DNA of 64,000 nucleotides from contig NZ_MDGK01000015.1 in the NCBI RefSeq assembly GCF_001870465.1, forward strand, positions 620,001 through 684,000, given 5' to 3'. Both the position numbers and the translations under genes were made by a program. The DNA is from Pseudomonas extremorientalis (GTDB lineage: Bacteria > Pseudomonadota > Gammaproteobacteria > Pseudomonadales > Pseudomonadaceae). The notes beneath the pieces were generated by a model, which saw only the letters and a list, made by a program, of their open reading frames with translations, did no database searches and had not been told where the DNA came from. Below, one piece after another: positions 1 through 12,724 of this stretch (positions are counted from its first letter, which is position 1; every line of letters starts with the position of its first letter).

Positions 1-13
1 CAGGAGTTGCTGC

Positions 14-952
14 ATGACCTTTTCTTTGGCCGCCAAGCTGTCGGTGCTGGCGTTGTTTATCGGCAGCACGCTGTATGTGCACCTGCGCGGCAAGGCGCGT
101 TTGCCGATGTTGCGCCAGTTCGTCAACCATTCGGCGCTGTTCGCCCCGTATAACGCCTTGATGTACCTGTTCTCGGCCGTGCCGTCCAAGCCGTACCTGG
201 ATCGCAGCAAGTTCCCGGAACTGGACGTGCTCAAGGACAACTGGGAAGTGATTCGCGAAGAGGCCATGCACCTGTTCGACGAGGGCTACATCCGCGCCGC
301 CGAAAAGAACAACGACGCCGGTTTTGGCTCGTTTTTCAAGAAGGGCTGGAAGCGTTTCTACCTCAAGTGGTACGACAAACCGCTGCCATCGGCCGAGGCG
401 CTGTGCCCCAGAACCGTGGCCTTGGTGAGCAGCATTCCCAATGTGAAAGGCGCGATGTTCGCGCTGTTGCCGGGCGGCAGCCACCTCAACCCGCACCGCG
501 ACCCGTTTGCCGGTTCCCTGCGTTACCACCTGGGCCTTTCCACGCCGAACTCCGACGACTGCCGCATCTTCGTCGACGGCCAGGTCTATGCCTGGCGCGA
601 CGGTGAAGACGTGATGTTCGACGAAACCTACGTGCACTGGGTCAAGAACGAAACCGAACAGACCCGCGTGATCCTGTTCTGCGACATCGAGCGACCGCTG
701 AGTAACCGCCTGATGACCCGGGTCAATCGCTGGGTCAGCAAGCAGTTGGGCCGCGCGACTGCGCCGCAGAACCTGGATGACGAGCGCGTGGGTGGGATCA
801 ACCAGGCGTATGCCTGGAGCAAGACCTTCAGCGACAAGTTCAGCGGCGTGGTCAAGCAGTGGAAGCGCAAGCATCCGAAGGCTTACCGCATTGCGCGGCC
901 GGTGTTGGCTGTAGTCGTGCTGGTGCTGCTGTGGAAGTGGTTGTTCGGCTGA
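14..952 (+). CDS. lpxO: LpxO-like aspartyl/asparaginyl beta-hydroxylase family protein
   Basis: Probable Fe(II)/2-oxoglutarate dioxygenase that 2-hydroxylates a lipid A acyl chain at the inner membrane. The 312-residue protein has a hydrophobic segment at about residues 4-24 and a second at about 293-311, consistent with membrane anchoring. Between them lies the beta-hydroxylase domain with an HRD iron-binding motif (H161, D163), a distal His (H208) and an Arg (R218) suited to the 2-oxoglutarate carboxylate. An AGGAG ribosome site sits at positions 2-6, just before the ATG. The assignment to LpxO rather than a peptide hydroxylase rests on overall resemblance to Pseudomonas LpxO proteins; the substrate is inferred. 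A second family member lies at the far end of the window but lacks the Asp of the HxD motif. Confidence 0.8.
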   Translation: MTFSLAAKLSVLALFIGSTLYVHLRGKARLPMLRQFVNHSALFAPYNALMYLFSAVPSKPYLDRSKFPELDVLKDNWEVIREEAMHLFDEGYIRAAEKNNDAGFGSFFKKGWKRFYLKWYDKPLPSAEALCPRTVALVSSIPNVKGAMFALLPGGSHLNPHRDPFAGSLRYHLGLSTPNSDDCRIFVDGQVYAWRDGEDVMFDETYVHWVKNETEQTRVILFCDIERPLSNRLMTRVNRWVSKQLGRATAPQNLDDERVGGINQAYAWSKTFSDKFSGVVKQWKRKHPKAYRIARPVLAVVVLVLLWKWLFG

Positions 953-975
953 TTTGAAACGTTAAACGTGGTCGA

Positions 976-1070
976 AATGTGGGAGGGGGCTTGCCCCCGA
1001 TAGCGGTGGATCAGGCAAAAATGCTTAGCCTGACACGCTGCCATCGGGGGCAAGCCCCCTCCCACATTTG
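976..1070. repeat. REPIN: two inverted REP palindromes
   Basis: Two copies of a REP palindrome (GTGGGAGGGGGCTTGCCCCC) face each other across about 45 bp, between the convergent ends of lpxO and acnA. The spacer is partly self-complementary (GGTGGATCAGGC against GCCTGACACGCTGCC), so the whole unit can fold as one long hairpin. No other terminator is evident here, and it may serve that role for both genes. Confidence 0.9.
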
Positions 1071-1084
1071 ATCACCTTTGATCT

Positions 1085-3826
<2,742 letters not shown>

Positions 3827-4016
3827 GACACAACTCCTTATGGTCCGCACGGCTACGGACCCGACGGGACGAACAGAGCTATCAACTTAGCCCTGTTTTC
3901 ATTAGCAGGCTAATAACTGGACTCTATCGTTAAGTCCAAGGTTCCGAACTCCGTTATCATGCGCGGGTTTTCATGACAGGTATTGCGATAGCGCAAGCCA
4001 GTTGCCAGGAGATTCA

Positions 4017-5093
4017 ATGAACACCCTTTTTATGCACTGCCGCCCGGGTTTTGAAGGCGAAGTCTGTTCCGAGATCGCGGAACACGCCGCGCGCCTGAAC
4101 GTTTCCGGCTACGCCAAGGCCAAGACCGGCAGCGCCTGCGCCGAATTCGTCTGCACCGAAGAAGACGGCGCCCAGCGCTTGATGCACGGCCAGCGCTTTG
4201 CCGAGCTGATCTTCCCCAGGCAGTGGGCGCGCGGGGTATTCATCGACCTGCCGGAAACCGACCGCATCAGCGTGATCCTCGCCCACCTGCGCGACTTCCC
4301 GGTGTGCGGCAGCCTGTGGCTGGAGATGGTCGATACCAACGACGGCAAGGAGCTGTCGAACTTCTGCAAGAAATTCGAAGTGCACTTGCGCAAGGCGCTG
4401 CTCAACGCTGGCAAGCTGGTGGACGACCCGAGCAAACCGCGCCTGCTACTGACCTTCAAGAGCGGCCGCGAAGTGTTCATGGGCCTGGCCGAGTCGAATA
4501 ACTCGGCGATGTGGCCGATGGGCATCCCGCGCCTCAAGTTCCCCCGCGAGGCGCCCAGCCGCTCGACCCTGAAGCTGGAAGAAGCCTGGCACCATTTCAT
4601 CCCCCGCGACCAGTGGGACGAGCGCCTGCACGGCGACATGACCGGTGTCGACCTCGGCGCGGCGCCAGGCGGCTGGACCTGGCAACTGGTCAACCGCGGC
4701 ATGCTGGTGACCGCCATCGACAACGGCCCCATGGCCGAAAGCCTGATGGACACCGGCCTGGTCCAGCACCTGATGGCCGACGGCTTCACCTTCGTGCCCA
4801 AACAGCCGGTGGACTGGATGGTCTGCGACATCGTCGAGAAGCCGGCGCGTAACGCCGCGCTGCTGGAAACCTGGATCGGCGAAGGGCATTGCCGCGAGGC
4901 GGTGGTCAACCTGAAGTTGCCGATGAAGCAGCGCTACGCCGAAGTGAAGCGTTTGCTGGAGCGCATCGAGGACGGCTTCAAGGCGCGTGGCATTCGCGTG
5001 GAGATCGGCTGCAAGCAGCTGTACCACGACCGTGAGGAAGTGACCTGCCATTTGCGTCGATTGGAAACAGCGAAGAAACCCAAGGCTCGCTGA
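4017..5093 (+). CDS. rlmM: 23S rRNA 2'-O-ribose C2498 methyltransferase RlmM
   Basis: SAM-dependent methyltransferase that modifies C2498 of 23S rRNA at the 2'-OH before ribosome assembly. The 358-residue protein has an N-terminal THUMP-like RNA-binding half and a C-terminal Rossmann methyltransferase fold with the SAM loop DLGAAPGGWTW. A K-D-K-type catalytic set is expected, with one lysine in NLKLPMK. The ATG at 4017 is chosen because AGGAGAT lies at 4007-4013; a TTG 15 bases upstream is in frame but overlaps this site. It is divergent from acnA and is followed by a REPIN. Confidence 0.95.
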   Translation: MNTLFMHCRPGFEGEVCSEIAEHAARLNVSGYAKAKTGSACAEFVCTEEDGAQRLMHGQRFAELIFPRQWARGVFIDLPETDRISVILAHLRDFPVCGSLWLEMVDTNDGKELSNFCKKFEVHLRKALLNAGKLVDDPSKPRLLLTFKSGREVFMGLAESNNSAMWPMGIPRLKFPREAPSRSTLKLEEAWHHFIPRDQWDERLHGDMTGVDLGAAPGGWTWQLVNRGMLVTAIDNGPMAESLMDTGLVQHLMADGFTFVPKQPVDWMVCDIVEKPARNAALLETWIGEGHCREAVVNLKLPMKQRYAEVKRLLERIEDGFKARGIRVEIGCKQLYHDREEVTCHLRRLETAKKPKAR

Positions 5094-5119
5094 ACAGTTG
5101 AAATCACCACAGGACCCCT

Positions 5120-5206
5120 GTGGGAGCGGGCTTGCCCGCGAAAGCGGTATAACAGTCGAAACTAATGTTGAATGTGCCCGTGTCTTCGCGGGCAAGCCCG
5201 CTCCCA
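5120..5206. repeat. REPIN (GGGAGCGGGCTTGCCCGCG type)
   Basis: Inverted pair of REP sequences of a subtype different from most in this window: TGGGAGCGGGCTTGCCCGCG on the left and its complement ending in CTCCCA on the right, about 47 bp apart. It lies between rlmM and the TusA-like gene and may limit read-through or stabilise the rlmM message. Confidence 0.9.
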
Positions 5207-5239
5207 ACTTTGGAGCGGCATCCGTTTCAGGAGTGATGT

Positions 5240-5485
5240 ATGAACCTCGATTTGCCCGTCGACGCCACCCTCGACGCCACCGGCCTCAACTGCCCGGAGC
5301 CGGTGATGATGCTGCACCAGCACATCCGCGACCTGCCGCCCGGCGGCCTGCTCAAGGTGATCGCGACCGACCCGTCCACGCGTCGCGATATCCCCAAGTT
5401 CTGCGTGTTCCTGGACCACGAACTGGTGGATCAGCAGGAACAGGCGGGTACGTACCTGTACTGGATCCGCAAGAAGTCTGCTTAA
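5240..5485 (+). CDS. TusA-like sulfur carrier protein
   Basis: Small (81-residue) SirA/YeeD/TusA-family protein. Family members carry persulfide sulfur on a conserved cysteine and hand it on for tRNA thiolation or cofactor synthesis. The CPxP signature (CPEPVM, Cys at about residue 18) is intact and follows the usual [10 protein letters not shown] context. The protein ends in a beta strand and a short tail, as in TusA. AGGAG lies just before the ATG. Pseudomonads carry several TusA paralogues, and which acceptor this one serves cannot be read from the sequence. Confidence 0.9.
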   Translation: MNLDLPVDATLDATGLNCPEPVMMLHQHIRDLPPGGLLKVIATDPSTRRDIPKFCVFLDHELVDQQEQAGTYLYWIRKKSA

Positions 5486-6876
5486 CCCTGCGCTTTTTCT
5501 GCGCGGATGCGCCGGCGTGCACTGCGCGCCAGACGCACCAGCAGCATCCCCGCGGCGCAGCTCAGGCCCACGATCAGCCCCTGCCACAAGCCGCTCGGGC
5601 CGCTCGGTTCGCCGAGCCAGTCGGTCAGGCCCAGGGCGTAACCCACCGGCAGGCCCACCCCCCAGTAGGCGAACAAGGTCAGCACCATGGTGACACGGGT
5701 GTCCTGGTAGCCACGCAAGGCACCTGCAGCAGTGACCTGGATCGAATCACTGAATTGGAACAGCGCTGAAAACACGATCAGTGTGGATGCCAGGTGGATG
5801 ACGATCGGGTCCGGGGTGTAGATCGTGGCAATCTGTTCGCGAAGCAGCAACATCAGGCTGCAGGACAGGCAGGCGTAGGCCAGCGCCGTGCCCATGCCGA
5901 CCCCTGCGGCAAAACGCGCTTCACGCGGTTCCCCACGGCCCAGGGCCTGGCCGACACGCACTGTCACGGCCATGCTCAGGGAGTAGGGAATCATGAACAC
6001 CAGCGAGCTGACGTTCAGCGCGATCTGATGGCCCGAGACCACCGTGGCACCGAGGCTGCCGATCAGCAGGGCGATGACCGCAAAAATGCTCGATTCGGCA
6101 AAGATCGCGACGCCAATCGGCAAGCCAATCCCGAGCACGCGCTGGATCACCGCCCACTGCGGCCAGTCGAAACGCTTGAACAGTTCGCTGCTCTGGTAGG
6201 CCGGTCCCCAGCGGGTCCAGCCGGCCAGGCCGAGCATCATCACCCACATCGCAATGGCCGTGGCCCAGCCGCAGCCCACGCCGCCCATGGCCGGTACGCC
6301 CAGGTGGCCGTAGATGAAGATGTAGTTCAGTGGAATGTTCAGCGCCAGACCACACAGGCCCATGACCATGCTGGGCCGGGTGCGGCCCAGGCCATCACTG
6401 AAGCAGCGCAATACGTAGTAGAACGCGATGGCCGGCATGCCCGCGGCGATGCCATGCAGGTAGCCCATGGACGGTTTGATCAGGTCGGGTTCGACCTTCA
6501 TGGCATGCAGGATAGGCTCGGCGCAGAGCAGCAACAGCGCTGCCGTGATACCCACCACCAGCGCCAGCCACAGTGATTGGCGCACCAGCGGGCCGATCTC
6601 GCTGAACTGTCCGGCACCGTAGCGCTGGGCAACTTTGGGCGTGGTGGCCAGCAGTGTGCCGGTCATCAAGAGGTACACCGGAATCCAGATCGAGTTGCCC
6701 AGGCCCACCGCCGCCAGGTCTTGGGGGCTGACGCGTCCGGCCATCACTGCATCGACAAAGCTCATCGCCGTGGTGGCCAGTTGGCCGATCATGATCGGCA
6801 GGGCGAGCGTCAGCAAGCCGCGCACTTCCCGGCGGATGCGGGCGGGGCGGGTAAGGGGGGCGGCGGCAGTGTTCAC
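5482..6876 (-). CDS. MATE family multidrug efflux transporter (NorM/PmpM-like)
   Basis: Cation-coupled multidrug exporter of the inner membrane. The 464-residue product has about 12 hydrophobic segments and the two-bundle MATE layout. The N-terminal bundle begins [10 protein letters not shown], with acidic residues in the first helices (a conserved Asp in FVDAVMAG). The second half repeats the pattern near residue 250. The start is taken as the GTG at 6876, giving [10 protein letters not shown]; there is no in-frame ATG nearby, and the open frame further upstream would overlap pdxB. The last codons overlap the end of the convergent TusA-like gene by 4 bases. Confidence 0.9.
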   Translation of the reverse strand: MNTAAAPLTRPARIRREVRGLLTLALPIMIGQLATTAMSFVDAVMAGRVSPQDLAAVGLGNSIWIPVYLLMTGTLLATTPKVAQRYGAGQFSEIGPLVRQSLWLALVVGITAALLLLCAEPILHAMKVEPDLIKPSMGYLHGIAAGMPAIAFYYVLRCFSDGLGRTRPSMVMGLCGLALNIPLNYIFIYGHLGVPAMGGVGCGWATAIAMWVMMLGLAGWTRWGPAYQSSELFKRFDWPQWAVIQRVLGIGLPIGVAIFAESSIFAVIALLIGSLGATVVSGHQIALNVSSLVFMIPYSLSMAVTVRVGQALGRGEPREARFAAGVGMGTALAYACLSCSLMLLLREQIATIYTPDPIVIHLASTLIVFSALFQFSDSIQVTAAGALRGYQDTRVTMVLTLFAYWGVGLPVGYALGLTDWLGEPSGPSGLWQGLIVGLSCAAGMLLVRLARSARRRIRAEKAQG

Positions 6877-7015
6877 GTGCAGGTGTCCAGTCGAAGGAAG
6901 CGCAGGACGGCGGATTCTACGCGCTGACGCATCGGTCAGGAAAAAACCTGTGTTAGCGATTTGTAAGCGAGGGCTGCGATCCCTGTACACTGCGGGTCCG
7001 CCTAAGGAGCCTGCC

Positions 7016-8158
7016 ATGCTGATTGTTGCCGACGAAAATATTCCGCTGCTCGATGCCTTCTTCCAGGGTTTCGGCGAGATTCGCCGTGTGCCTGGCCGTT
7101 CCATCGACCGTGCGACGGTCGAGCAGGCCGACGTGTTGTTGGTGCGCTCGGTGACCAACGTCAACCGTGCCTTGCTCGATGGCACGAACGTGCGCTTTGT
7201 CGGCACTTGCACCATCGGCACCGATCACCTGGACCTCGACTACTTCCAGCAGGCCGGCATCCAATGGTCCAGCGCCCCCGGCTGTAACGCCCGCGGTGTG
7301 GTGGACTATGTGCTGGGCAGCCTGCAGACCCTGGCCGAGATCGAGGGCGCTGACCTCAACCAGCGCACCTATGGCGTAGTGGGTGCCGGTGAAGTCGGCG
7401 GGCGACTGGTCAAGGTACTCAAGGCCCTGGGCTGGAACGTGCTGGTCTGCGACCCGCCCCGGCAAATCGCCGAAGACGGCGATTACGTCAGCCTGGCGCA
7501 GATCATCGAGCAATGCGACGTGATCAGCCTGCACACCCCGCTGACCAAGTCCGGCAACGGCTCCACCTGGCACCTGTTCGACCGCCAGCGTCTTGAGCAG
7601 CTCAAGCCTGGCACCTGGCTGATCAACGCCAGCCGTGGCCCGGTGGTCGACAATGCCGCCCTGCGCGAAGTGCTGCTGGACCGCGAAGACCTGCAAGCGG
7701 TGCTGGATGTGTGGGAGGGCGAGCCGCAGGTGGACGTCGACCTGGCTGACCTGTGTGTATTGGCCACGCCGCATATCGCCGGCTACAGCCTGGACGGCAA
7801 GCAGCGCGGCACGGCGCAGATCTATCAGGCGTTCTGCGCGCACCAGGGCCAGGAACCGAGCATTCACTTGAGTGACCTGCTGCCGCCACCGTGGTTGGCC
7901 GAGGTGCAGTTGAATGCTTCCACCGACCCCGCGTGGGCACTGGCGACCCTGTGCCGCAGCGTGTACGACCCACGCCGGGATGATGCGGATTTCCGCCGCA
8001 GCCTCGTAGGAACGGTGGACGAGCAGCGCAAGGCGTTTGACCTGCTGCGCAAGCACTACCCCGAGCGCCGCGAGATCGATGGTTTGAAGGTGCGCATCCA
8101 GGGTGAGTCGGCGGTGTTGTCCAACATCGTGTCCGCGTTGGGCGCAGTAGCGGTTTAG
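7016..8158 (+). CDS. pdxB: Erythronate-4-phosphate dehydrogenase
   Basis: Oxidises 4-phospho-D-erythronate to 3-hydroxy-4-phosphohydroxy-2-ketobutyrate, the second step of DXP-dependent pyridoxal 5'-phosphate synthesis. The 380-residue protein is a D-2-hydroxyacid dehydrogenase with a nucleotide-binding [10 protein letters not shown] loop, a catalytic Arg in NASRGPVVD, a Glu in WEGEP and a His in ATPHIAGYS. It also has the C-terminal dimerisation domain (about residues 290-380) typical of PdxB. AAGGAG at 7004-7009 supports the ATG at 7016. It is divergent from the MATE gene and ends at a bidirectional hairpin. Confidence 0.96.
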   Translation: MLIVADENIPLLDAFFQGFGEIRRVPGRSIDRATVEQADVLLVRSVTNVNRALLDGTNVRFVGTCTIGTDHLDLDYFQQAGIQWSSAPGCNARGVVDYVLGSLQTLAEIEGADLNQRTYGVVGAGEVGGRLVKVLKALGWNVLVCDPPRQIAEDGDYVSLAQIIEQCDVISLHTPLTKSGNGSTWHLFDRQRLEQLKPGTWLINASRGPVVDNAALREVLLDREDLQAVLDVWEGEPQVDVDLADLCVLATPHIAGYSLDGKQRGTAQIYQAFCAHQGQEPSIHLSDLLPPPWLAEVQLNASTDPAWALATLCRSVYDPRRDDADFRRSLVGTVDEQRKAFDLLRKHYPERREIDGLKVRIQGESAVLSNIVSALGAVAV

Positions 8159-8170
8159 ATACCCGATAAA

Positions 8171-8195
8171 AAACCCGGCCACCAGGGCCGGGTTT
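8171..8195. terminator. Bidirectional rho-independent terminator
   Basis: AAACCCGGCC and GGCCGGGTTT flank a 5-base loop between the convergent ends of pdxB and the small PA1571-family gene. The A-run to its left gives a good U-tract for the leftward gene; the rightward U-tract is only three bases. Confidence 0.8.
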
Positions 8196-8212
8196 GAACG
8201 AGCGTGGGCGCT

Positions 8213-8386
8213 TCAGCCTTGCTGTGCAGGCTTGACCAGTCGCTGTTCCAGTTCGCTGCACGCTTGCTGGATCATCTTTTCGGTGATCTGCACTTCGCGG
8301 CCCTGGGCATCGATGTACGAGCAAGGCAACTGCTGCGGCTGGCGGATCACTTCAATCTTGGCATCGCTGCTGTTCTGCAAGGTCAT
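8213..8386 (-). CDS. PA1571-family small conserved protein
   Basis: A 57-residue soluble protein of unknown function that I recognise only as a conserved Pseudomonas family. It begins MTLQNSSDAKIEVIR and has a central stretch (PCSYIDAQGREVQIT) followed by a charged amphipathic helix (MIQQACSELEQRL). It has no signal peptide or membrane segment. The start at 8386 is supported by GAGGAG at 8394-8400. It is convergent with pdxB and divergent from the ABC exporter. A role as a small regulatory or binding protein would be a guess. Confidence 0.8.
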   Translation of the reverse strand: MTLQNSSDAKIEVIRQPQQLPCSYIDAQGREVQITEKMIQQACSELEQRLVKPAQQG

Positions 8387-8622
8387 GGCCTGTCTCCTCA
8401 TCAGGTTGTGTACCTATTCTAAAACCCGCGCGTGACCGGGCTGTTACAACTCCCTGCCAGGTCAGCGGTTCGAACACCCAGTCCACCAGAAACCGATACA
8501 TATTTCCAGCCGGGGGTTAGACCGATAGCCTCTAGGGATCAGCATCGGCGGGCATAATTAACCTGACTCATTGCTATTCGCCCAAGTTCCCCCCATGTAC
8601 ATATACAGACTCCTTATCGGTG

Positions 8623-10404
8623 ATGCCCTCCATGTTCTCTGTTCGCCAACGCCGTGCCATTCGCCTGGCCAGTCGCTTCATCGCGCCCTACCGCTGGCAG
8701 GCGCTTGGCGCCCTGTTGGCGCTGATCGTCACGGCTGGTATCACCTTGTCCATGGGGCAGGGCATCCGCCTGCTGGTGGACCAGGGGTTCATGACGCAGT
8801 CACCGCACCTGCTCAACCAGTCCATCGGGCTGTTCATGATCCTGGTGCTGGGCCTGGCGGTCGGCACCTTTGCGCGGTTCTACCTGGTGTCGTGGATCGG
8901 CGAACGGGTGGTCGCGGATATCCGCCGGCAGGTGTTCAACCACCTGATCTACCTGCATCCGGGCTTCTATGAGAACAACCGCAGTTCGGAAATCCAGTCG
9001 CGGCTGACCACTGATACCACGCTGCTGCAATCGGTGATCGGTTCCTCACTGTCGTTGTTCCTGCGCAATGCCTTGATGGTCATCGGCGGTATCGTGCTGC
9101 TGTTTGTCACCAATCCCAAGCTCACCAGCATCGTGGTGGTGGCGCTGCCGCTGGTGCTGGCGCCGATCCTGATCTTCGGCCGTCGCGTGCGCAGTCTGTC
9201 GCGTCAGAGCCAGGACCGCATCGCCGATGTGGGCAGCTATGTGTCCGAGACCCTCGGCCAGATCAAGACCGTGCAGGCGTACAACCACCAGGTGCAGGAC
9301 GAACAGCGCTTCGCCGTCACCGTGGAAGACGCCTTCACCACCGCACGCAAGCGCATCACCCAGCGGGCCTGGCTGATTACCCTGGTGATCATGCTGGTAC
9401 TCGGTGCCGTGGGCGTGATGTTGTGGGTCGGCGGCATGGACGTGATCAGCGGGCGCATTTCCGGCGGTGAACTGGCGGCGTTTGTGTTCTACAGCCTGAT
9501 CGTCGGCAGCGCGGTCGGCACCCTCAGCGAGGTGCTGGGCGAACTGCAACGTGCCGCCGGAGCCGCCGAGCGCATTGGCGAGTTGCTGCAGTCGAGCAAC
9601 GACATCCAGGCGCCGGTCGCCGGTACTGTCCAACTGCCGGCCCGGGTCAGCGGGCGCATGGAACTGCAGGACCTGCGCTTTTCCTACCCTTCACGGCCGG
9701 ACAGCTACGCCATCGACGGCCTGAACCTGACCATCAATCCTGGTGAAACCCTGGCGTTGGTCGGCCCATCCGGTGCGGGCAAATCGACGATCTTCGACCT
9801 GCTGTTGCGCTTCTACGACCCCCAGCAAGGCCGAATCCTGATTGAAGGCCACTCTCTGACCGAACTCGACCCCATGGACCTGCGCCGCCACTTCGCCCTG
9901 GTGTCCCAGAGCCCGGCGCTGTTCTTTGGCAGCGTCGAAGAGAACATCCGCTATGGCAACCCGACGGCCACCCAGGAACAGGTCGAAGCGGCGGCGCGCA
10001 TTGCCCACGCCCACGATTTCATCCTGCAAATGCCCGACGGCTACCAGACCCACCTGGGCGACGGCGGCATGGGCCTCTCCGGCGGTCAACGCCAGCGCCT
10101 GGCCATCGCCCGCGCCTTGCTGGTGGACGCACCGATCCTGCTGCTGGACGAAGCCACCAGCGCCCTCGATGCCCAGAGTGAACACCTGATCCAGCAAGCG
10201 CTGCCGCAACTGATGCAAGGGCGCACCACCCTCGTGATCGCCCATCGACTGGCCACGGTGAAGAACGCCGACCGCATTGCCGTGATGGACCAGGGCAAGC
10301 TGGTGGCAGTGGGGACGCATCAGCAGTTGATTGCGAGCAATGCGTTGTATGCAAGGTTGGCGGCGTTGCAGTTCAATGATGAGGTCGCGAAAAGCGACAG
10401 CTAG
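8623..10404 (+). CDS. MsbA-like ABC exporter (fused permease and ATPase)
   Basis: Homodimeric type IV ABC exporter of the inner membrane, about 593 residues. An N-terminal six-helix domain (about residues 20-320) is followed by a nucleotide-binding domain. That domain has Walker A GPSGAGKST, signature LSGGQRQRLAIARA, Walker B with catalytic Glu in LLLDEATSALD, and an H-loop in IAHRLATV. It resembles MsbA and multidrug/lipid exporters, but true MsbA is normally linked to lpxK, which is absent here, so the substrate is unknown. The start is uncertain: GTG 8620, ATG 8623 and ATG 8632 are all in frame and none has a strong ribosome site. Confidence 0.88.
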   Translation: MPSMFSVRQRRAIRLASRFIAPYRWQALGALLALIVTAGITLSMGQGIRLLVDQGFMTQSPHLLNQSIGLFMILVLGLAVGTFARFYLVSWIGERVVADIRRQVFNHLIYLHPGFYENNRSSEIQSRLTTDTTLLQSVIGSSLSLFLRNALMVIGGIVLLFVTNPKLTSIVVVALPLVLAPILIFGRRVRSLSRQSQDRIADVGSYVSETLGQIKTVQAYNHQVQDEQRFAVTVEDAFTTARKRITQRAWLITLVIMLVLGAVGVMLWVGGMDVISGRISGGELAAFVFYSLIVGSAVGTLSEVLGELQRAAGAAERIGELLQSSNDIQAPVAGTVQLPARVSGRMELQDLRFSYPSRPDSYAIDGLNLTINPGETLALVGPSGAGKSTIFDLLLRFYDPQQGRILIEGHSLTELDPMDLRRHFALVSQSPALFFGSVEENIRYGNPTATQEQVEAAARIAHAHDFILQMPDGYQTHLGDGGMGLSGGQRQRLAIARALLVDAPILLLDEATSALDAQSEHLIQQALPQLMQGRTTLVIAHRLATVKNADRIAVMDQGKLVAVGTHQQLIASNALYARLAALQFNDEVAKSDS

Positions 10405-10447
10405 CGCGGCCTATGTGGTGAACGGGCTTATTGTGATGAACAGGCTT

Positions 10448-10556
10448 GTTGTGGCGAGCGGGCTTGCCCCGCGTTGGGCTGCGTAGCAGCCCCCAAACGT
10501 CGCCTGGATTGGGAGCGCTGCGCACTCCAACGCGGGGCAAGCCCGCTCGCCACAAA
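10448..10556. repeat. REPIN-like long inverted repeat
   Basis: Arms reading TGTGGCGAGCGGGCTTGCCC and its complement, each extended by CGCGTTGG/CCAACGCG, enclose about 50 bp that itself contains GCTGC-GTA-GCAGC. It separates the convergent ABC exporter and slt genes. The arm sequence (GCGAGCGGGCTTGCCCCGC) differs from the GGGAGGGGGC subtype seen elsewhere here. Confidence 0.85.
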
Positions 10557-10583
10557 TGCCCGCTCACTCCTCAGGCGATGGTG

Positions 10584-12512
10584 TCACTGATCATCGAAAT
10601 ACCGCTCATGCCAATCCACCAGCGGTTGCGGTGAGTTGAGCTTCTGCCCGTAGATCACCGAATAAGACAGCACGTTCTGCACATACTGACGGGTTTCGTC
10701 GAACGGGATGCTCTCCACCCACACATCGAAACTCAGGTGATCGGCGCCGCGCAGCCACTGGCGTACGCGACCCGGTCCGGCGTTGTAGGCGGCGGAGGCG
10801 AGCACGCGGTTGCCGTTGAACTGGCTGTGCACCTGGCTCAGGTAGGCGGCGCCGAGCTGGATGTTTTTATCCGGGTCCAGCACCTGGGCCGGGGAGGCCA
10901 GGGGGATGCTGAACTTGCGTGCGGTTTCCTTGGCGGTGCCGGGCATCAGTTGCATCAGGCCGCTGGCGCCGACGCCGGAGCGGGCGTCGTCCATGAAGGC
11001 GCTTTCCTGGCGAGTGATTGCGAACACCCAGCTGGAATGCAGGCCGCGCACCTTGGCTTCACGCACCAGGGTATCGCGGTGGGCCATCGGGAAGCGGATG
11101 TCCAGGTCGTCCCAGTACTGCGCCTGGCTGATGGTGCGGATGGCCGGGAAGTACCACTTCATGTCGTAGGCCAGCTTGGCCTGGGCGACCATTTCGTCAC
11201 GGTTGAAGTGACGGCTGACGTGGTACCACTCACGGCGGCCATCCACCACCTGGCCACGTGCGTAGAACTCCAGTGCACGGCGCACGCCCGGGGTATTGCG
11301 CACCTTGTTGACCAGCGCCTGGCTCATCAGCAACGGTTTGTTCTTCAACTGGTACGGCGCCTTGGAGCGATCAGCGGCCAGGAACCCATAGAAGTCACGC
11401 TCCTGCGCCAGGTGCTTGTACAGGACCAGCGCTTGCGGGTTCTTCGGCTCGGCCAGTTCCAGGCTGCGGGCCTGCCAGTAGCGCCAGCGGTTGGTGGTGG
11501 CCAGGTCTTGTGGCAGTTTGCGGGTCAACTGGTAGGCGTCTTCCCAGCGGGCCAGGCGCAGCAGCAGGCGCAGGCGCCACTCGGACACAGTGTTGTCGCG
11601 CAACTCGGGATCGTACTTGGTCATCACCTCCAGCGCGCGCGGGTCATAGCGCTTGGCCAGGGTGAGACCGATTTCCCGGGCGATCGACACTTTTTCGTCA
11701 CGGGAGAAGTGCATGCTGCTGGCGTAGCCATCGAGCAGGGCCATGGCCTTGTCCGGATCCTGGCGTGCCAGGCGACGCAGGCCCAGGCCCACGGCGTCAG
11801 ACATGGCCTCGGTGGCCGGCAGGAAGCGCGATGGGTCACTGAGCATGTCCGGCTTTTGCGCCACGTCGACCATCAGGCGGCCTTGAGGGCCCAGCGTGCG
11901 CAGGGTTTTTACCAGGCTGTTGGCCAGCGCGTAGTTGCGTGCTTCGGCGGCGAGCTTGGCGCGGTCCCAGATCTTCTGTTCGGTGAGTTGGCCGTCAGCC
12001 GCCCATTGGCCAAAGGTGACATCGCAGGCAGCCGGTTGAGACTTGCCGGTCATCCAGAGTTTTTCGGCGGTCTTGTAGCCTTCGGCCTTCAGATTATGGG
12101 TGAGCTGGTACTGGCCGTGCAGGCAGTCCAGTTCGACGAAATTGAGCTTGGAGTCGTAGTACTTTTCAAAGGTCTGCCAGTCGCCGCGCTCGGCCAACCA
12201 GCGCAACCAGCGCAGTTTCATCCAGTTGGCCTGGGGCAGGTCGCCGTTTTTGGCGAGGAATTGCTCGATTTCCTGGTTGCTCGCGGTTTTCAGGCGAGCG
12301 GTCAGTTCGTCGTAGGCCAGGTAGGGCGTCAGCGGGTAGTCGGCCAAGGCCTGGCTGTATTGCATGTACGGGCCGGTATCGCCCTTGGCCAGGGCGCGTT
12401 TGGCTTCATCGTAATATTGACGTTGGGTGGTGAGGTCCACGGCCTGGGCGGATTGGACGGCGGTGGCGGAAAGAAGCAGACAAGATAAAAAGTTGAAAAG
12501 GCGACTGCGCAT
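10584..12512 (-). CDS. slt: Soluble lytic murein transglycosylase
   Basis: Periplasmic exo-lytic transglycosylase that cleaves the MurNAc-GlcNAc bond of peptidoglycan, forming 1,6-anhydroMurNAc. The 642-residue precursor has a signal peptide (about residues 1-24, ending AQA). It then has the long alpha-helical ring domain of Slt70-type enzymes and a C-terminal SLT domain with the catalytic Glu in TRQESAF (about E503), followed by GLMQLMPGTA and AYNAGPGRV. The start at 12512 is chosen because it gives the clean signal peptide; an in-frame start 16 codons upstream would bury it. It is divergent from uup. NagZ, encoded later in the window, acts on the products of this enzyme class. Confidence 0.95.
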   Translation of the reverse strand: MRSRLFNFLSCLLLSATAVQSAQAVDLTTQRQYYDEAKRALAKGDTGPYMQYSQALADYPLTPYLAYDELTARLKTASNQEIEQFLAKNGDLPQANWMKLRWLRWLAERGDWQTFEKYYDSKLNFVELDCLHGQYQLTHNLKAEGYKTAEKLWMTGKSQPAACDVTFGQWAADGQLTEQKIWDRAKLAAEARNYALANSLVKTLRTLGPQGRLMVDVAQKPDMLSDPSRFLPATEAMSDAVGLGLRRLARQDPDKAMALLDGYASSMHFSRDEKVSIAREIGLTLAKRYDPRALEVMTKYDPELRDNTVSEWRLRLLLRLARWEDAYQLTRKLPQDLATTNRWRYWQARSLELAEPKNPQALVLYKHLAQERDFYGFLAADRSKAPYQLKNKPLLMSQALVNKVRNTPGVRRALEFYARGQVVDGRREWYHVSRHFNRDEMVAQAKLAYDMKWYFPAIRTISQAQYWDDLDIRFPMAHRDTLVREAKVRGLHSSWVFAITRQESAFMDDARSGVGASGLMQLMPGTAKETARKFSIPLASPAQVLDPDKNIQLGAAYLSQVHSQFNGNRVLASAAYNAGPGRVRQWLRGADHLSFDVWVESIPFDETRQYVQNVLSYSVIYGQKLNSPQPLVDWHERYFDDQ

Positions 12513-12724
12513 GAGACGTCCGTGCAGAGGAATCTGGACAAGTGCCGGCGCTGCCGACACTGATTGCCCCTAGCTTAGCCTTTTGCCTGACGCCGATGAA
12601 AGCTTTGACCGCCGCTTCGTTCAAGTTCCTCGGAAATGTCTCTCAGAGTATGTCGATTGAGAAAATCCCGGCCGCCTCAGCCCCTAACTCAGGTAGAATG
12701 CGCGCCCAGTTTTTGGAGAAGCGT

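Noticed and set aside
10737..12488. 583-codon open frame antisense to slt
   Set aside because: Antisense artefact; Slt has its signal peptide and SLT domain on the minus strand.
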